A stretch of 64,000 nt of DNA from Ramazzottius varieornatus (Eukaryota > Tardigrada > Eutardigrada > Parachela > Ramazzottiidae): the NCBI GenBank assembly GCA_001949185.1, contig BDGG01000003.1:4461092-4525091 (forward strand). The letters are read 5' to 3'. Shown here one piece after another: positions 62,300 to 64,000 of this stretch. The notes under the pieces were generated by a model. That model saw nothing but the letters and a program-made list of their open reading frames with translations. It ran no database searches and had not been told where the DNA came from. Within the stretch, counting starts at the first letter, position 1. The number at the start of each line of letters is the position of its first letter. A program made the position numbers and the translations under genes.

Positions 62300-63716
62300 A
62301 TGGCGGTCGCACTGACCGCGCAAAAGAGTCGGTTGTCACAACGCAGTCGGAAGAGTGCCAGTAAGTTCCGACCTGTTGAAAAGACATGGATGGAAGGCTG
62401 TGGTGAGGTATTCAAGCTCGACGATCCCGACCAGTGGCAGCCGCCCGATGGCGCTACCGTTGTGGCTCCACCTCATATCGAGAAGACCATACGACATAAG
62501 AAACATCGGCCCACAGCAGGCAAGAATACTCATGAAATACACCCTCATCAGCTGTGGTTTTTCCTGAATGCTTTTCCATTGAATTTCTTGGTAGGGAGAA
62601 AGAATATGTCGGCACCGCCAGCCGGGAGTTTGCCCGCGGCAGTGCAGAGTGAAATTCAGGTTCGGCAGGATTTCTACAAGCTCCTGGACAAGAAGAACCT
62701 GACGCATGTTGGTCGTTCGCATATTGGCGACTACCTATGGAACGAGCACTTTGAGCACAAGATGGGTGGAACGAGGAAGTTTCTGGGAGACCGAAAGAAA
62801 GGGTGGTTTGTGCTGAAGCGAATATATAATTTGGACGTGTACGAATGCATGGCGGAATACATTGTCCCTTTTGAGAACTTCGAATTTTATTCTGCCTTCG
62901 AGGTCTTGCTGTCGCATCTACATAACTCCCAGTTGGTCATTCGCATGACAGCCCAGGGTACGAAAAACATCAATGTGTAAATCTTCTAAATTTACAAGCC
63001 TTACCAGCTTTTTCTCCACTATAAAAGAGTTACGGAATGGAACTAGGGAAAGAATCTCTAAAAGATAGTTTTCAAATACTTTGGAAATGTGCGCCACGTG
63101 AGAAAGCGATCTTGTCGAGTTGCCTACCCAAATGGCGCACATTTCCAGTCCATGACACTGATAATGTGTGCCACTTGGAAAGGCTCTCTTGTCGAGTTTT
63201 TTTTCCGAGCTCCCAGATTATCTTCGCAATATTTTCAGCTTTTTGTTGTTCCTTTTACAGTTTCACATTTTTCTAGATGAATGCGTGGAGTTTTGGTCAC
63301 GAAAGTTCGCCAAGAAGCTCCAAAGTCTCATCCACTACCGCCCCAGCACCTTCCACACCGTGGTGATCCCCATGATAGTTAAGCCTGTATCACAAGAAGT
63401 GGCACTTCGTATGATTCACGAAGAATGGAACCGCATAGCCTGCTTAGCCTCCCTCGTAATCCCTCCGGCGTCTATTTACGCTCGCTGCGTAAACCGATGG
63501 ATCATTCCTCTGGCCGAACCTCCCCATGAAGGGCCTGACGGTGTGATGAGGAAATCCGAGAACCGCCAAGTACGCCTCGACATGGGTTTCCTCATGTCCC
63601 AAAGGCGAAAGTTCGCTTTGAAGGCTAGAGAAAAAGCTGCGGCTGTGGAACGAAGCAAGACTGCCGTCGATAGTTACTACAAGGTCGAGCGAAGGAAACA
63701 TCCGGGTAGAAGGTAA
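62300..63716 (+). CDS. Unrecognised basic protein
   Basis: Exons 62300-62957 and 63277-63716 (1098 nt, 365 aa, in phase). A 78-bp stretch at about 62520-62597 has a GC donor and a TTCTTGGTAG acceptor and keeps frame, so it may be a further intron (339 aa if removed). The N-terminus is basic (LTAQKSRLSQRSRKSASKFR). The middle is mixed alpha/beta-looking with many aromatic residues (KKGWFVLKRIYNLDVYECMA, YIVPFENFEFYSAFEVLLSH). The C-terminal exon contains YRPSTFHTVVIPMIVKPVSQ, IHEEWNRIACLASLVIPPAS and a long Lys/Arg/Ala helix (FALKAREKAAAVERSKTAVD). No known domain was recognised. The intron holds two palindromic repeats. Confidence 0.7.
63050..63215. repeat. Intron-associated palindromic repeat, two copies
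   Basis: A half copy (TGTGCGCCACGTGAGAAAGCG) and a full copy (CCAAATGGCGCACATTTCC / GTGTGCCACTTGGAAA, ending CGAGTTTTTTTTCCGAGC) in the intron 62958-63276. Confidence 0.85.
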
Positions 63717-64000
63717 GAGTCTGTCGACTTTCGAGCACGTGCATACACTGGTGTGAAATTAAAGTGATCTAGATAGATGCATGCAGGTGAATGACAGAAA
63801 GGCACTTTTACCGCCCTCTGCGATTTTTCCTCTCGCACGGGATTTCCCTTTTTGATGAGGTGGTGTTCTTTGCCGTAGGTTGTCGGATCATAGAAGGTTG
63901 ATACCTTTCGGTACAGCGTCAGCAGGGAAGATGCGGTCGTCGGCTGGGGCCGGAACCGCCAGGTCTTCGCTGGCTGTTTCAAATAAGGTTCGTTCGGGAC
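63717..64000. other. Window edge, possible minus-strand exon
   Basis: The minus strand is open in two overlapping frames near 63780-63990 (LTLYRKVSTFYDPTTYGKEH in one, FETASEDLAVPAPADDRIF ending INLL in the other). Either could be the 3' end of a gene beginning outside the window. Neither was recognised. Confidence 0.3.

Noticed and set aside
63677-63982. Complete gene at the right edge (minus strand).
   Set aside because: Two competing frames, no start context or recognised domain; left as an edge note.

Overview
The window is nuclear DNA of an animal. It has split genes with GT-AG introns (a few GC-AG), many of them 50-300 bp, and animal-type proteins: a P2X ATP-gated channel, a peptide GPCR of the CAPA/pyrokinin/neuromedin-U type, a Rhes/Dexras-like small GTPase, an ISWI remodeller, CCDC25, mitochondrial uS7m, a biotin-protein ligase, an aquaporin-11/12-like channel and a Kazal inhibitor. 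No operons, rRNA, tRNA or CRISPR were seen. A small-genome ecdysozoan, quite possibly a tardigrade (P2X is lost in many insects and nematodes but known from tardigrades), is my best guess. It is inference, not proof. Eleven gene models spliced by eye give whole-codon lengths, which supports them.

Layout. 0.3-4.4 kb (-): a receptor-guanylyl-cyclase-like protein whose ectodomain is a bacterial PstS-type phosphate-binding domain and whose cyclase domain has lost its catalytic residues. 5.5-7.8 kb (-): secreted Gly/Tyr-rich structural protein. 10.4-11.2 kb (-): small four-helix membrane protein. 13.0-15.7 kb (+): Ras-like GTPase with CAAX end. 16.8-18.4 kb: transposon with 150-bp inverted repeats. 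18.4-28.5 kb: gene-poor, transposon-rich block (LINE relic, two hAT-type elements with 8-bp target duplications, a TA-flanked MITE, a BTB fragment). 28.8-32.0 kb (+): 749-residue protein not recognised. 32.5 kb: palindromic MITE spanning an assembly gap. 32.9-34.0 kb (+): MRPS7. 34.1 and 44.9 kb: two copies of a TA-flanked transposon. 34.7-36.5 kb (-): short biotin-protein ligase. 37.2-38.3 kb (-): unassigned ORFs. 38.4-43.7 kb (-): peptide GPCR. 47.8-49.0 kb (-): CCDC25. 50.3-52.6 kb (-): P2X. 53.4-54.1 kb (-): Kazal protein. 55.1-56.3 kb (-): aquaporin, divergent from ISWI at 56.8-61.8 kb (+). 62.3-63.7 kb (+): unrecognised protein.

The strongest genome-scale signal is a palindromic repeat of about 110 bp (arms around AAGTGGCGCAC / GTGCGCCACTT) present about 46 times. 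About 39 copies lie inside introns, and one intron is almost entirely a copy. It behaves like an introner-type, intron-associated MITE family. It is absent from the gene-poor block between 18.1 and 29.6 kb.

The most unusual gene is the PstS-kinase homology-pseudocyclase receptor: its phosphate-coordinating residues are kept while both metal-binding aspartates of the cyclase are gone.
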